From NCBI GenBank assembly GCA_964529715.1, contig CAZGXI010000006.1, positions 1 to 64,000 on the forward strand: a DNA stretch of 64,000 nt, in the 5' to 3' direction. How positions within the stretch are numbered: the first letter of the stretch is position 1; each line of letters opens with the position of its first letter. The translations under genes and the position numbers were made by a program. The notes under the pieces are model-generated. The model ran no database searches. It saw only the letters and a program-made list of their open reading frames with translations, and was not told the DNA's origin. This document shows positions 41,237 to 48,866 of this stretch, piece by piece. This stretch comes from CAZGXI01 sp964529715. Its GTDB lineage: Bacteria > Chloroflexota > Anaerolineae > Aggregatilineales > Ch27.

Positions 41237-42049
41237 ATGGCCGTTATGCGCTATCGCAGCCGGCGCGCAACCCGCGTGTGGCTTATCGTGGTCGGGGTGC
41301 TTGTCGCCCTGGCCCTGTTCTCCAATACCATCGCCCTGGAAGCCCAGGTCGGGCTGGCGGCCTTTTACGCCGCCCTGGTGGCGTTGGCGCTGGGCGGCCC
41401 GGTGGTGCAGGAGATGCGTCGCCGCCTGACCCGTCCCGCCCTGCCCCGCCTGGACCGCGCCCCGCACGAGCAGCGGAAGGCGGCACTCCGACCGTCCAAA
41501 GCCGCCGCAGCCGCTCAGGACCGCGCCAGCCAGCTCCCGGACTACCGGGAACGCTATACCCTGCTGGACGTTGGGCTGATCGGCAGCGCACGGCAGGAGG
41601 ACGGCCTGTCGCTGTGGCAGGGGCACAACGTCTCGCTGGACGATGAGGCCATCCAGCCTTACGCCGTGCTCCAGGCCGCGCCGGGCTGGGCGCAGCGGCG
41701 GGTGAAAGCCCGCTTCGAGATGCTCGATCCCTCCGGCGAGACGCAGTACGTCTGCGAAGAACGCTTCTACCTCCGCGATGGCAAGAATACCCTGATCCCC
41801 AACTATCGTCTGCCGCTGCGGGGCAATCCCCGCACGGGCAGGCCGGGCATGTGGGAACTACGCTTCTGGCTGGATAACCTGCCGGTGGGGATACACGGCT
41901 TCACCATGTCCCCCTCGCTGGAAGAGCGCCGACGCTGGATCGCCGGGCAGGGCGGCGCACGCACCGACCGCCTGCGCGACGACATGGGAGATGACTCGGA
42001 GCCGATTTCGCTGGAAGATCTGCTGCGCAGCCAGCAGGAGAATCGGTAA
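41237..42049 (+). CDS. Membrane-anchored beta-domain protein A
   Basis: A 270-residue protein, first of a paralogous pair. Two N-terminal transmembrane helices (about 14-30 and 36-54) are followed by a basic linker, a beta-rich domain (VKARFEMLDPSGETQYVCEE, GMWELRFWLDNLPVGIHGF) and a C-terminal helix PISLEDLLRSQQ. ATG 41237 follows TGAGGAAA. It shares the FEMLD(P/G)SG strand and the (S/I)LDDLL tail with the next gene. It opens the ubiquitin-like locus. No ubiquitin-like fold or catalytic motif was recognised. Confidence 0.65.
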   Translation: MAVMRYRSRRATRVWLIVVGVLVALALFSNTIALEAQVGLAAFYAALVALALGGPVVQEMRRRLTRPALPRLDRAPHEQRKAALRPSKAAAAAQDRASQLPDYRERYTLLDVGLIGSARQEDGLSLWQGHNVSLDDEAIQPYAVLQAAPGWAQRRVKARFEMLDPSGETQYVCEERFYLRDGKNTLIPNYRLPLRGNPRTGRPGMWELRFWLDNLPVGIHGFTMSPSLEERRRWIAGQGGARTDRLRDDMGDDSEPISLEDLLRSQQENR

Positions 42050-42087
42050 CGGGGAATGTCATCGTAACGAGCTGACCTGAAAACGCC

Positions 42088-42984
42088 ATGAACGACAGGC
42101 CGGGATTAGGTGATTTTATCAACGAACTGCTGCGGCTGACCGGTGAGCGGGTGAGCCAGGCGATACGCAACCCAGTGGCGGTGCTGTTCTTGCTGGTGCT
42201 GGGGCTGATGATCCTGCCGTCGCTGGGCCGGACCATCATGCCGCTGCTGATCCTGGCGTTCCTGGGTCTGGTGATGTGGGGCATGATGTACGGCAAGGCA
42301 GCGAAAGCCCCCCACCACCAGTTCGAGCGCGAACGGCGGAAACACCGCCCTCTACACGAGCACCGTGCGATGCACCCCATTGCAATTGAGGCCATGCAGC
42401 GGGCCGGGCAGAACCCGGCGGCGCTGGCCGTCCCACCGGTGGACGTGGGCCTGCTGGCTTATGACTCCAACAGCAGGGAACCGGCGGTGTTCCGTGAAGA
42501 ACGCATCCCCGACGATGCCGGGTACGTGCGCCCGTTCGCCGTGTTTCGTTCCCCGCGCCGTGCCAGGGGCAAAATCCGCTTCGAGATGTTGGACGGCAGC
42601 GGGGTGCGGCGATTCATCGATGTGAGCGAGTGGACGCTGAACTCCGGCGATACATTTGTCTATGCGCAGAGCTGGCTGCCGGTGCGCAATCTACAATCGC
42701 TCGACGGGACCTGGACGCTGCGCCTATACGGGGCAGGTACGCTGCTGGCCGAACACGAGTTCCGCTGGCGCAACCCCGGCGGCGGGGAACTGCGCGCCGA
42801 CCTGACCGGCGACGGCGAGATCAAGGGCGACCCGCTTCAGGAAATCCGCGAACGGCACCGGCGTCTATCGCTGGACGATCTGCTGGAAGACCAGGAAGGC
42901 GGCCTGGTCGAAAGTGACCCGGAGATCGAGGCGGCGGCGCGCGAGATGGAGCGTCTTAACCGGCAACGGGCGCGGCGGCGCTGA
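42088..42984 (+). CDS. Membrane-anchored beta-domain protein B
   Basis: A 298-residue paralog of the preceding protein. Two N-terminal helices (VAVLFLLVLGLMILPSLG; IMPLLILAFLGLVMWGMM), then a beta-sandwich-like domain (GKIRFEMLDGSGVRRFIDVS, LDGTWTLRLYGAGTLLAEHE) and a C-terminal helix RRLSLDDLLEDQEGG. The shared tail in both paralogs could be a docking peptide for the E2, JAB or E1 proteins downstream. Function unknown. Confidence 0.65.
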   Translation: MNDRPGLGDFINELLRLTGERVSQAIRNPVAVLFLLVLGLMILPSLGRTIMPLLILAFLGLVMWGMMYGKAAKAPHHQFERERRKHRPLHEHRAMHPIAIEAMQRAGQNPAALAVPPVDVGLLAYDSNSREPAVFREERIPDDAGYVRPFAVFRSPRRARGKIRFEMLDGSGVRRFIDVSEWTLNSGDTFVYAQSWLPVRNLQSLDGTWTLRLYGAGTLLAEHEFRWRNPGGGELRADLTGDGEIKGDPLQEIRERHRRLSLDDLLEDQEGGLVESDPEIEAAAREMERLNRQRARRR

Positions 42985-42987
42985 GAA

Positions 42988-43015
42988 AGTTCAAAGTTCT
43001 CAGTTTTGAGTGTTG
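42988..43015 (+). repeat. Heptad repeat array, AGTTxxx type
   Basis: Units AGTTCAA AGTTCTC AGTTTTG AGTGTTG shortly after the stop codon at 42984. Confidence 0.7.
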
Positions 43016-43084
43016 AATGATCCTGCCGCCGCATACCCAGGTTTGGAACTCAAAATAACCACGCACCATTGGAGTGAAGCGACG

Positions 43085-43558
43085 ATGACCTGGTGGGGTT
43101 CCCGCAAAAATGTCTCCCCCCGTTTGCAGTTAGAGGTGGAAGCCATGCGCGCCACCTTCGGCGATACCTTCCGCCTGATCGTGCCCAAACTGGGCAACCT
43201 CTACTGGGTGGGAGAAGTGCAGATTAACCTGATCGGCGCACCGGCAGAAGACCACCTGCTGAAGATCATGTACCCGGAGCAATACCCTGTCCGCCCGCCG
43301 GAAGCCTATGTGCTGCGGCCATTCATCTACAGCCCTAAGCATCAGTTCGAGGACGGACAGTTGTGCCTGTTCAACCCGGTGGACGGCGCGACTTACGGTT
43401 GGAATCCGTCCCGCTCGACGGCGGCGACAGTGGCGGGGTGGGCGATCCAGTGGATTTATGCCTATTACACCTGGCGCGCGACGGGCAAGTGGCCGGGCCA
43501 GGAAGAGCGCGTTACCGACAAAAGCGACATCCTCTCCCGCCTGCATTTGCGTGAGTAG
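43085..43558 (+). CDS. E2-like ubiquitin-conjugating fold protein
   Basis: A 157-residue protein with the UBC core pattern: LLKIMYPEQYPVRPPEAYVL corresponds to the E2 strand with YPxxPP, and YSPKHQFEDGQLCLFNP corresponds to the HPN-to-catalytic-Cys segment, giving candidate catalytic Cys94 and a histidine at 86. AVAGWAIQWIYAYYTW-type residues (AATVAGWAIQWIYAYY) match the crossover helix after the cysteine. In E2 proteins the cysteine carries a ubiquitin-like modifier as a thioester. The start ATG 43085 follows GGAGTGAAG. JAB and E1-like genes follow on the same strand. Confidence 0.85.
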   Translation: MTWWGSRKNVSPRLQLEVEAMRATFGDTFRLIVPKLGNLYWVGEVQINLIGAPAEDHLLKIMYPEQYPVRPPEAYVLRPFIYSPKHQFEDGQLCLFNPVDGATYGWNPSRSTAATVAGWAIQWIYAYYTWRATGKWPGQEERVTDKSDILSRLHLRE

Positions 43559-43574
43559 CCGGTCAGCCGCCCTC

Positions 43575-43760
43575 GTGTGCAAGTTTTCCCGCGTCGCCCG
43601 GTTGCTCTCCCCCTGGGGCCTCTCCCCGACCAACAACGCCGGGACATATCCTCAGGGAGAGGGAGGAATCTCCGCGTCTGGAAGCCCCACGCCCTGCGGG
43701 AGAGGATTTGGGGTGAGGGCCAGAATGACAGGGCAGACATTCTGCAAGAAACCCGCGCAC
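43575..43760. mobile_element. MITE-like inverted-repeat element, 186 bp
   Basis: Degenerate terminal repeats: GTGTGCAAGTTT (43575-43586) against the complement of 43749-43760 (GTGCGCGGGTTT, 9 of 12 matching). The left end matches the terminal repeat at 31033. The interior has GAGAGGGAGG and GGGGTGAGGGCC stretches shared with the other two elements. A heptad array follows on the right. Confidence 0.55.
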
Positions 43761-43767
43761 CGGGTCT

Positions 43768-43802
43768 CCTGATTGCTGAGTGCTGACGGCTGATCGCTTT
43801 GT
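43768..43802 (+). repeat. Heptad repeat array before the JAB gene
   Basis: Units CCTGATT GCTGAGT GCTGACG GCTGATC GCTTTGT, ending 14 bases before the JAB start codon. Confidence 0.7.
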
Positions 43803-43816
43803 GAAAGGGCGAACGC

Positions 43817-44839
43817 ATGAAACAAAGCACGCCGCGTGAATCCAAACACGATGCGCCGCGCGTGATCGTGGCCGGGCGCGTGCTACGCAAGATGGCCGCC
43901 GGGGCGGCCCGCTATCTGGACGAGGAAACTGCCGAGTCGCTGGTCGGCCTGGTCATCGACACGCCGGAACGCGGCGAGCCGGATATTTACGTCCTGGACA
44001 CCATCCCGCCGGACCCGGCCCACATCGAGCGGCACATGTACGCCGTCGCGCAGGGCGACGACTGGCAGGACGAAGTCCTGTACTGGCTGGCGATCAACTG
44101 GCGGCGCTTCCGCGAGCGGCGGCGCGCCAGCTACGGCAACGCCCTGGCCGCCAAGTGGGATGCCCCCCTGCGCTACCTGGGCGACTGGCACAAGCATCCC
44201 GGTGACATGTTCTGGCCCAGCCAGGGCGACCTGGACACCGCGCTCGGCATCCTGCACGACGCCGACAGCGACATGCCCCACCTGCTCGTGCCCATCGTCA
44301 CCCTGCCCCCGCCAGACGAGCCAGAGGAAAACACCGGCTACGCGCTCTATACGGCAGGCGAAGACGGGACGCGCATCCGTGTGAATTTCTGGTATCTGCG
44401 GCGCGGGATGCGCGCCTTTGTTGAGGCAAAGACGGAAGTCCAGAGCGATCAGGTGCTGCCCGCCGTGCCGCCGCTCGGCTGGCATCTGCGCGACCGCGAA
44501 CGGTTTCAGCGCGAACACGACCTGCTCGTCGGCGACGGGCTGGCCGTCAGCGTGACCGAGCACGACGCCGACGAACTGCCGCCGATGGAGGTCTGTTTCT
44601 TGGCGGGGCGGATGGGCGGCGCGCACGTGCTGATCCTCGTGACGTACAAGGACTACCCGGAACGTATGCCCGATGTGCGCATCGCGCCGATGATCCGGCT
44701 GGAGCCGGGCGAGGACATGTTCGACCGACTATGGGCGGCATCCCGCCCGCTGGACAGGGCCGAACTGCCCGATTGGGCTTGGTCGCCGGACCGGACGCTG
44801 CTCGAACTCGTGCGCGCCGTCGAGGAAAACCTTTCGTAG
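43817..44839 (+). CDS. JAB/JAMM isopeptidase with UBC-like C terminus
   Basis: A 340-residue protein. The N-terminal half is a JAB/MPN zinc metalloprotease: Glu40 in EETAESLVGLVI, and the full HxHx7SxxD motif with His125, His127, Ser135 and Asp138 in LGDWHKHPGDMFWPSQGDLD. Such enzymes cleave ubiquitin-like modifiers from targets or mature them. The C-terminal part (about 225-340) has HVLILVTYKDYPERMPDVRI and a final WAWSPDRTLLELVRAVEEN, which follow the E2/RWD pattern (YPxxxP strand, then Wxxxxtl helix) but lack a catalytic Cys, so it looks like a UEV-type partner domain. Encoded between the E2-like and E1-like genes. Confidence 0.87.
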   Translation: MKQSTPRESKHDAPRVIVAGRVLRKMAAGAARYLDEETAESLVGLVIDTPERGEPDIYVLDTIPPDPAHIERHMYAVAQGDDWQDEVLYWLAINWRRFRERRRASYGNALAAKWDAPLRYLGDWHKHPGDMFWPSQGDLDTALGILHDADSDMPHLLVPIVTLPPPDEPEENTGYALYTAGEDGTRIRVNFWYLRRGMRAFVEAKTEVQSDQVLPAVPPLGWHLRDRERFQREHDLLVGDGLAVSVTEHDADELPPMEVCFLAGRMGGAHVLILVTYKDYPERMPDVRIAPMIRLEPGEDMFDRLWAASRPLDRAELPDWAWSPDRTLLELVRAVEENLS

Positions 44840-44881
44840 GTACGAAGCATCTCGCGGCCCTGCTTTTCAGAAAGGATTAGT

Positions 44882-45445
44882 GTGAATCAACTTCAATCTC
44901 CTCCTATCGAAACGCCCCAGCCTGCCTACGATCCCGTGTTGGGCGGCGTGCTGGGCTTCACACATCCCGATCTGCTGGCAAATCACACAGGCCGCATGAC
45001 CGACGCCCAGCGCGTGGGCCTGCGCCAGGGCAGTCCCCGCCTCGTGCGAGAGGACGTCTTGATGGCCGGGGGATTTGGGGTGTTCTTCCTGATCGGGCTG
45101 ATCGCCATTCTGCCGGGCGGCGCGTTGGTCCCCTGCGTTGGCGGCACGGTCATCCTGGGCCTGCTGACTGCACTGGCTGCCGGGCTGGCGGTGCGCAAAT
45201 GGCTCGCCATCCGGTCCGATGCGAATGGCGGCACGGTGATGGCGCTGGAAGGGCCGGCCCGTCACCGGGCCGTCGGCGGCATGGTGGGCCGCTACGGCGC
45301 GGTTTACCATCTGGTCATTCAGGAGACCCGCTTTGAGCTTCCTAAAGACACGCTGTCGATCTTCCGCGAGGACGTGACTTACCGTATCTACTACGCGCCG
45401 CGCTCGAAGATCATCCTGTCGGCGGCGCCCGTGCGCCTGAAATAG
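44882..45445 (+). CDS. Two-helix membrane protein, paralog 1
   Basis: A 187-residue protein from GTG 44882 (AAAGGA upstream). Residues 22-45 (LGFTHPDLLANHTGRMTDAQ) are shared with the next gene. A helical hairpin follows (VFFLIGLIAILPGGALV; VILGLLTALAAGLAV), then a beta domain ending YRIYYAPRSKIILSAAPV. Probably membrane-embedded with both ends cytoplasmic. Part of the ubiquitin-like locus by position; function unknown. Confidence 0.65.
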   Translation: MNQLQSPPIETPQPAYDPVLGGVLGFTHPDLLANHTGRMTDAQRVGLRQGSPRLVREDVLMAGGFGVFFLIGLIAILPGGALVPCVGGTVILGLLTALAAGLAVRKWLAIRSDANGGTVMALEGPARHRAVGGMVGRYGAVYHLVIQETRFELPKDTLSIFREDVTYRIYYAPRSKIILSAAPVRLK

Positions 45446-45503
45446 GCCATCCGGCAGCCAGCCGGGAGAGAGTCGTCAGGAAAAACGCGGCGGCGGCGTT
45501 ATC

Positions 45504-46133
45504 ATGAACATAAGCGACCATATTCTAGGGAAACAGGGGAGTGTGGATACGCCGAAGCGCAAGCACGAAGACCTGCCGGAACTCGAACCGGACGAGATCG
45601 ACCTCGACCCACAGTTGAGCCGCGCGCTGGGCTTCAGCTACCGCGACCTGCTGGCAAACCGCGGCGGCTACATGACGAAGGAGCAGCAGGAAAGACTGTA
45701 TCACGCGCCGATGTCGGTGTTTCTGTTGAGTGCGGCAGTACTCTGCATCCTGATCGCCGTCGGGAATGGATTGATAGGAATCGTGATGGCGGGGCGCGGG
45801 TATCCGGTCGCAGCGGTGGCCTTCTGCCTGGTCGGGGTCGCGGTCTTTGGACTGGCGCTGCCGGCCATGGGTGGTCGGACATTCAGCCGGTGGTTCGCCG
45901 CCCAAAGCGATCTGAGCAAGGGCGCGGTCGAGGCGGTCGAGGGCGAGGCGCGGCGGATCGTCCGGGGCGGCAAATACCCGGCCCGACTGCTCCTCGTGCA
46001 GGGCGTGACGTTTCCCGCCTCGGACCGGGTGCTGGCAGCCTTCCGGCTTGGCGAGCCTTACCGCGTCTACTACGCGCCGCACTCGAAGAAAATTCTCTCG
46101 GCGGAACCGTTGAAAGCAAAACGAGGCGTTTGA
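45504..46133 (+). CDS. Two-helix membrane protein, paralog 2
   Basis: A 209-residue paralog of the previous gene: LGFSYRDLLANRGGYMTKEQ, two helices (SVFLLSAAVLCILIAVGNGL; VAFCLVGVAVFGLALPA) and the ending YRVYYAPHSKKILSAEPLKA. An acidic stretch (LPELEPDEIDLDP) precedes the shared motif. The duplicated design mirrors the duplicated beta-domain proteins at the start of the locus. Confidence 0.65.
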   Translation: MNISDHILGKQGSVDTPKRKHEDLPELEPDEIDLDPQLSRALGFSYRDLLANRGGYMTKEQQERLYHAPMSVFLLSAAVLCILIAVGNGLIGIVMAGRGYPVAAVAFCLVGVAVFGLALPAMGGRTFSRWFAAQSDLSKGAVEAVEGEARRIVRGGKYPARLLLVQGVTFPASDRVLAAFRLGEPYRVYYAPHSKKILSAEPLKAKRGV

Positions 46134-46154
46134 GGGTATCATGCAGGGAAATTC

Positions 46155-46182
46155 GTAGGGGAGACGTGTGGGTCGCCCCTAC
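46155..46182. repeat. 28-bp REP palindrome
   Basis: GTAGGGGAGAC ... GTCGCCCCTAC, 28 bases, between the membrane paralog and the E1-like gene. Confidence 0.7.
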
Positions 46183-46217
46183 CAAGCGATCAAGGTGGAC
46201 GAGCAAAGCGAGCATAC

Positions 46218-47129
46218 ATGACTTCCTGGGATCGGATTGAACGACTGCTCGGTGCAGACGCACTGGCCCACCTGCGAGAGCGCACCGTCGGCGTCATCGG
46301 GCTGGGGTCGGGCGGCGGGTTCGTGGCAGAAAGCCTGGCGATGAGCGGCGTGGGCCGCTTCGTGCTGATCGACGACGAGGAATTGGAAGCCTCGAACATC
46401 GTGCGGCACATCTGCGACCTGCGCGACCTGGGCCGCCCAAAGGCACAGGCAGTGGCAGACATGATCCGCTACCGTAACCCCAACGCGGTGGTAAAGGCCA
46501 TTCGCGGGCGGGTGGAAAATCACTTGGACGCGCTAGACGGCCTGGACCTGCTGGTGTGCGGTGTGGACGGCGAATGGGCCAAGTACGTGATCAACCGGGC
46601 CGCCCTGGCGCGCGGCCTGACCACCGTCTATGCGGGCGTGTACGAGCGCGGCGAAGGCGGCGACGTGGTGGTGATCCGGCCCGGCGAGGGGCCATGTTAC
46701 GCCTGTTGGGCCGCCGCTGTGCGCGAAGGCCTGATCGAAAGCGCGCCGTCAGACGACCTGGATTATGGTATGATAGGACCGGATGGCACGCTCAAGGCCG
46801 AACCGGGGCTATGGCTGCACGTGGTCCGTGTAGCCGCAACCCAGGCCGATCTCGCGCTCAATGAGCTGCTGCGCGGCTTCCCCCATCACCGCGCCATGCC
46901 GGGCAACACGGTGGTGCTGGCGAACCACGCGCTGGAGGTGTTCGCCGGGCGGATCACCCTGCCCTTCGGCGCAGAGTGGGTGACGATCCTGCGCGATCCC
47001 AACTGCCTGGAATGCGGCCAGCGCGCCCGTCTGAACGGAGAGCAGCGCACCGACCTGAGCCTGAACGACCTGATGACCCAGACCGGCGTGGCCTTAGAAA
47101 CCGAGGACACACCGGAAGAAGGTGTTTGA
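46218..47129 (+). CDS. E1-like (ThiF/MoeB-type) adenylyltransferase
   Basis: A 303-residue protein with the E1 adenylation fold. The nucleotide loop is VGVIGLGSGGGFVAESLAMS; LIDDEELEASNIVRHICDLR holds the acidic residues and Asn60; LGRPKAQA holds the conserved Lys75; and Asp117 lies in LLVCGVDG. Two CxxC pairs (Cys160/163 in GPCYAC; Cys263/266 in NCLECG) fit a structural zinc site. There is no separate catalytic-cysteine or ubiquitin-fold domain, so it resembles MoeB/ThiF and the compact E1s of bacterial conjugation operons. It would adenylate the C terminus of a ubiquitin-like protein. E2-like and JAB genes upstream support this over cofactor synthesis. Confidence 0.88.
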   Translation: MTSWDRIERLLGADALAHLRERTVGVIGLGSGGGFVAESLAMSGVGRFVLIDDEELEASNIVRHICDLRDLGRPKAQAVADMIRYRNPNAVVKAIRGRVENHLDALDGLDLLVCGVDGEWAKYVINRAALARGLTTVYAGVYERGEGGDVVVIRPGEGPCYACWAAAVREGLIESAPSDDLDYGMIGPDGTLKAEPGLWLHVVRVAATQADLALNELLRGFPHHRAMPGNTVVLANHALEVFAGRITLPFGAEWVTILRDPNCLECGQRARLNGEQRTDLSLNDLMTQTGVALETEDTPEEGV

Positions 47130-47277
47130 GCGGCAAACGAAAAGCAGGCAGTTACGTACAACAAGATATACAGCGGGTCCAGTTCAGTGTCCCTTCCCTT
47201 TCGGGTGAACGGGCTGAACAGGAGATCGCTTAGACGCCTGGCGCTTTGACGCCGGATTTGCAGGGAGAACAGGAAGT

Positions 47278-47577
47278 ATGTCCGAGGAACAGCGCCCAAC
47301 CGACACCCCGGCAGCGGAGAATATCCCGCCCGCGAACTCGCCGCCCGTACCGCCGGAGGACAGCACGGATGACTTTCCCCCACCGGACGATGGTATGGTT
47401 TCGCGCTTGGAACGGTTGGGGGGCGAGCCGGCCCCGGCTATCTCGCCGGAGGAGTTTGCACGCTTGCAAGAATCGGGCCAGATTCACATCGATTCGCGCG
47501 GGCGCATTCGCACCACCCGCCGCGAGGAAACCGACGCCGGTATGAGCCTGCGCAAACGCCGGGCGTGGTACGCCTGA
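47278..47577 (+). CDS. Small Pro-rich protein, unknown
   Basis: A 99-residue protein. The first half is rich in Pro, Glu and Asp and probably disordered; the second half has a short helix and hairpin (ISPEEFARLQESGQIHIDSR) and a basic end (MSLRKRRAWYA). It has no ubiquitin-like pattern and no Gly-Gly end. It lies between the E1-like gene and the PCMT-like gene (6 bases downstream). It could be a substrate or adaptor of the conjugation locus, but nothing in the sequence proves it. Confidence 0.6.
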   Translation: MSEEQRPTDTPAAENIPPANSPPVPPEDSTDDFPPPDDGMVSRLERLGGEPAPAISPEEFARLQESGQIHIDSRGRIRTTRREETDAGMSLRKRRAWYA

Positions 47578-47583
47578 CCGCCG

Positions 47584-48774
47584 ATGTCGGATAACCCGCC
47601 CTCCTTTGCCGAGCGCCGCGCCGCGCTGGTGGAAGAATTGCGCGCCAGGGGAGTACCGCTGCCGCCGCATATCGAGCGTGCCCTGCTCGCTGTGCCGCGT
47701 CACCTGTTCGTGCCCGGTGTGTATCTGGAAGCGGTCTATCGTGACCAGGTCATCGTCACCAAGCGCGACAAAGAGGGCCTGCCGGTCAGTTCGTCCAGCC
47801 AGCCGGCCATCATGGCGATCATGCTGGACGCGCTGCACCTGGAAGCCGGGCAGCGGGTGCTGGAGATCGGCGCGGGTACAGGCTACAACGCCGCCCTGCT
47901 GGCCGAAATCGTCGGCGCAGAACGCGGCCTGGTGACGACCGTTGAAATCGACGCGGAGATTGCCGAGAGCGCGGCGGCGCATCTGGCGCGGGCGGGCTAT
48001 CCCTGGGTGCAGGTGGTGTGCGGCGACGGCGCGGCGGGTTACGCGCCCCATGCACCTTACGACCGCATCATCTCGACGGCCAGCGTGTGGGACCTGCCTG
48101 TCGCCTGGACCCAGCAGTTGAAGCCCGGCGGCATCCTGGTGACACCTCTGGACTTTGCCGGGATGCAGATCGGGGCAAGTATGCGCCTGCATTCCGACGG
48201 CGTGTTAGAAGCCCTGCGTCTGTTCGGGCTAGGCTTCATTCCCTTGAAAGGTGCTGCCGCCGGGCCGCCGCGTTCGGTCCGGCTGAGCGGGTCGGCGCTG
48301 ACGCTGTACGGCGACGAGGATAACCCCATTGATCCTGCCCAGGCACACACGCTGCTCTCGGAAAGCGCCGATCTGATGCGCTTGCCCCTAGCCAACGTGG
48401 AGTTGAACTACAACTTCGGCTACTACCTGCTGCTGCACCTGCCGCCAAACTACCAGATCGTCAGCTACAGCGTGCAGGACGGCCAGATGGCTTACGGCCT
48501 GGAAGACAGCGGCTGGGGCGTGTTCAGCCCGACCAGCGCATGTATGGTTTCGCCGGGCGAGCCACTACTCGCCCGCACCTACGGCAGCGCCGACGCCACG
48601 CTGGTGCTGATCGAGGCCGCCGAAGCCTGGAACGCCGCCGACCGTCCGGGACCCGAACGGATGCATCTGCGCGTCACCCCGGCAGGGCAGGACGCCCCAC
48701 CGCCGCCGGAGAACGCCTCCGGTGCGCGCGTGTTCACTCGACCGGCATACACTTACACGCTGTGGGTGGAATAA
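47584..48774 (+). CDS. PCMT-like methyltransferase with extra C-terminal domain
   Basis: A 396-residue protein. Residues about 1-215 match protein-L-isoaspartate O-methyltransferase, which repairs damaged aspartates: PRHLFVPGVYLEAVYRDQVI, SSSSQPAIMAIMLDAL, VLEIGAGTGYNAALLAEIVG and PYDRIISTASVWDLP. Known enzymes of this type stop near residue 210-230; here about 180 extra residues follow (NFGYYLLLHLPPNYQIVSYS, VFTRPAYTYTLWVE) of unknown fold. Substrate specificity may therefore differ. Confidence 0.85.
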   Translation: MSDNPPSFAERRAALVEELRARGVPLPPHIERALLAVPRHLFVPGVYLEAVYRDQVIVTKRDKEGLPVSSSSQPAIMAIMLDALHLEAGQRVLEIGAGTGYNAALLAEIVGAERGLVTTVEIDAEIAESAAAHLARAGYPWVQVVCGDGAAGYAPHAPYDRIISTASVWDLPVAWTQQLKPGGILVTPLDFAGMQIGASMRLHSDGVLEALRLFGLGFIPLKGAAAGPPRSVRLSGSALTLYGDEDNPIDPAQAHTLLSESADLMRLPLANVELNYNFGYYLLLHLPPNYQIVSYSVQDGQMAYGLEDSGWGVFSPTSACMVSPGEPLLARTYGSADATLVLIEAAEAWNAADRPGPERMHLRVTPAGQDAPPPPENASGARVFTRPAYTYTLWVE

Positions 48775-48783
48775 ACCGGAAAG

Positions 48784-48811
48784 CTGTTAGCCGTTAGCTT
48801 TCAGTCAGAAG
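48784..48811. repeat. Heptad repeat array
   Basis: Units CTGTTAG CCGTTAG CTTTCAG TCAGAAG, 10 bases after the stop codon of the PCMT-like gene. Confidence 0.55.
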
Positions 48812-48831
48812 CTACGCGCCAGTCGCCGGCG

Positions 48832-48866
48832 GCTGATGACCAACCGCTGATCGCAACAGCCTATGA
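48832..48866 (+). repeat. Heptad repeat array over the Nudix start
   Basis: Units GCTGATG ACCAACC GCTGATC GCAACAG CCTATGA in register; the last contains ATG 48863. No Shine-Dalgarno. Confidence 0.6.

Noticed and set aside
46218..47129. E1-like protein as MoeB or ThiF of cofactor synthesis
   Set aside because: No thi or moa genes nearby, whereas E2-like and JAMM genes lie in the same group; cannot be fully excluded by sequence alone.
47278..47577. The 99-residue protein as the missing ubiquitin-like modifier
   Set aside because: It is Pro/Asp-rich, shows no beta-grasp pattern and ends RRAWYA, without a Gly-Gly or processable tail.
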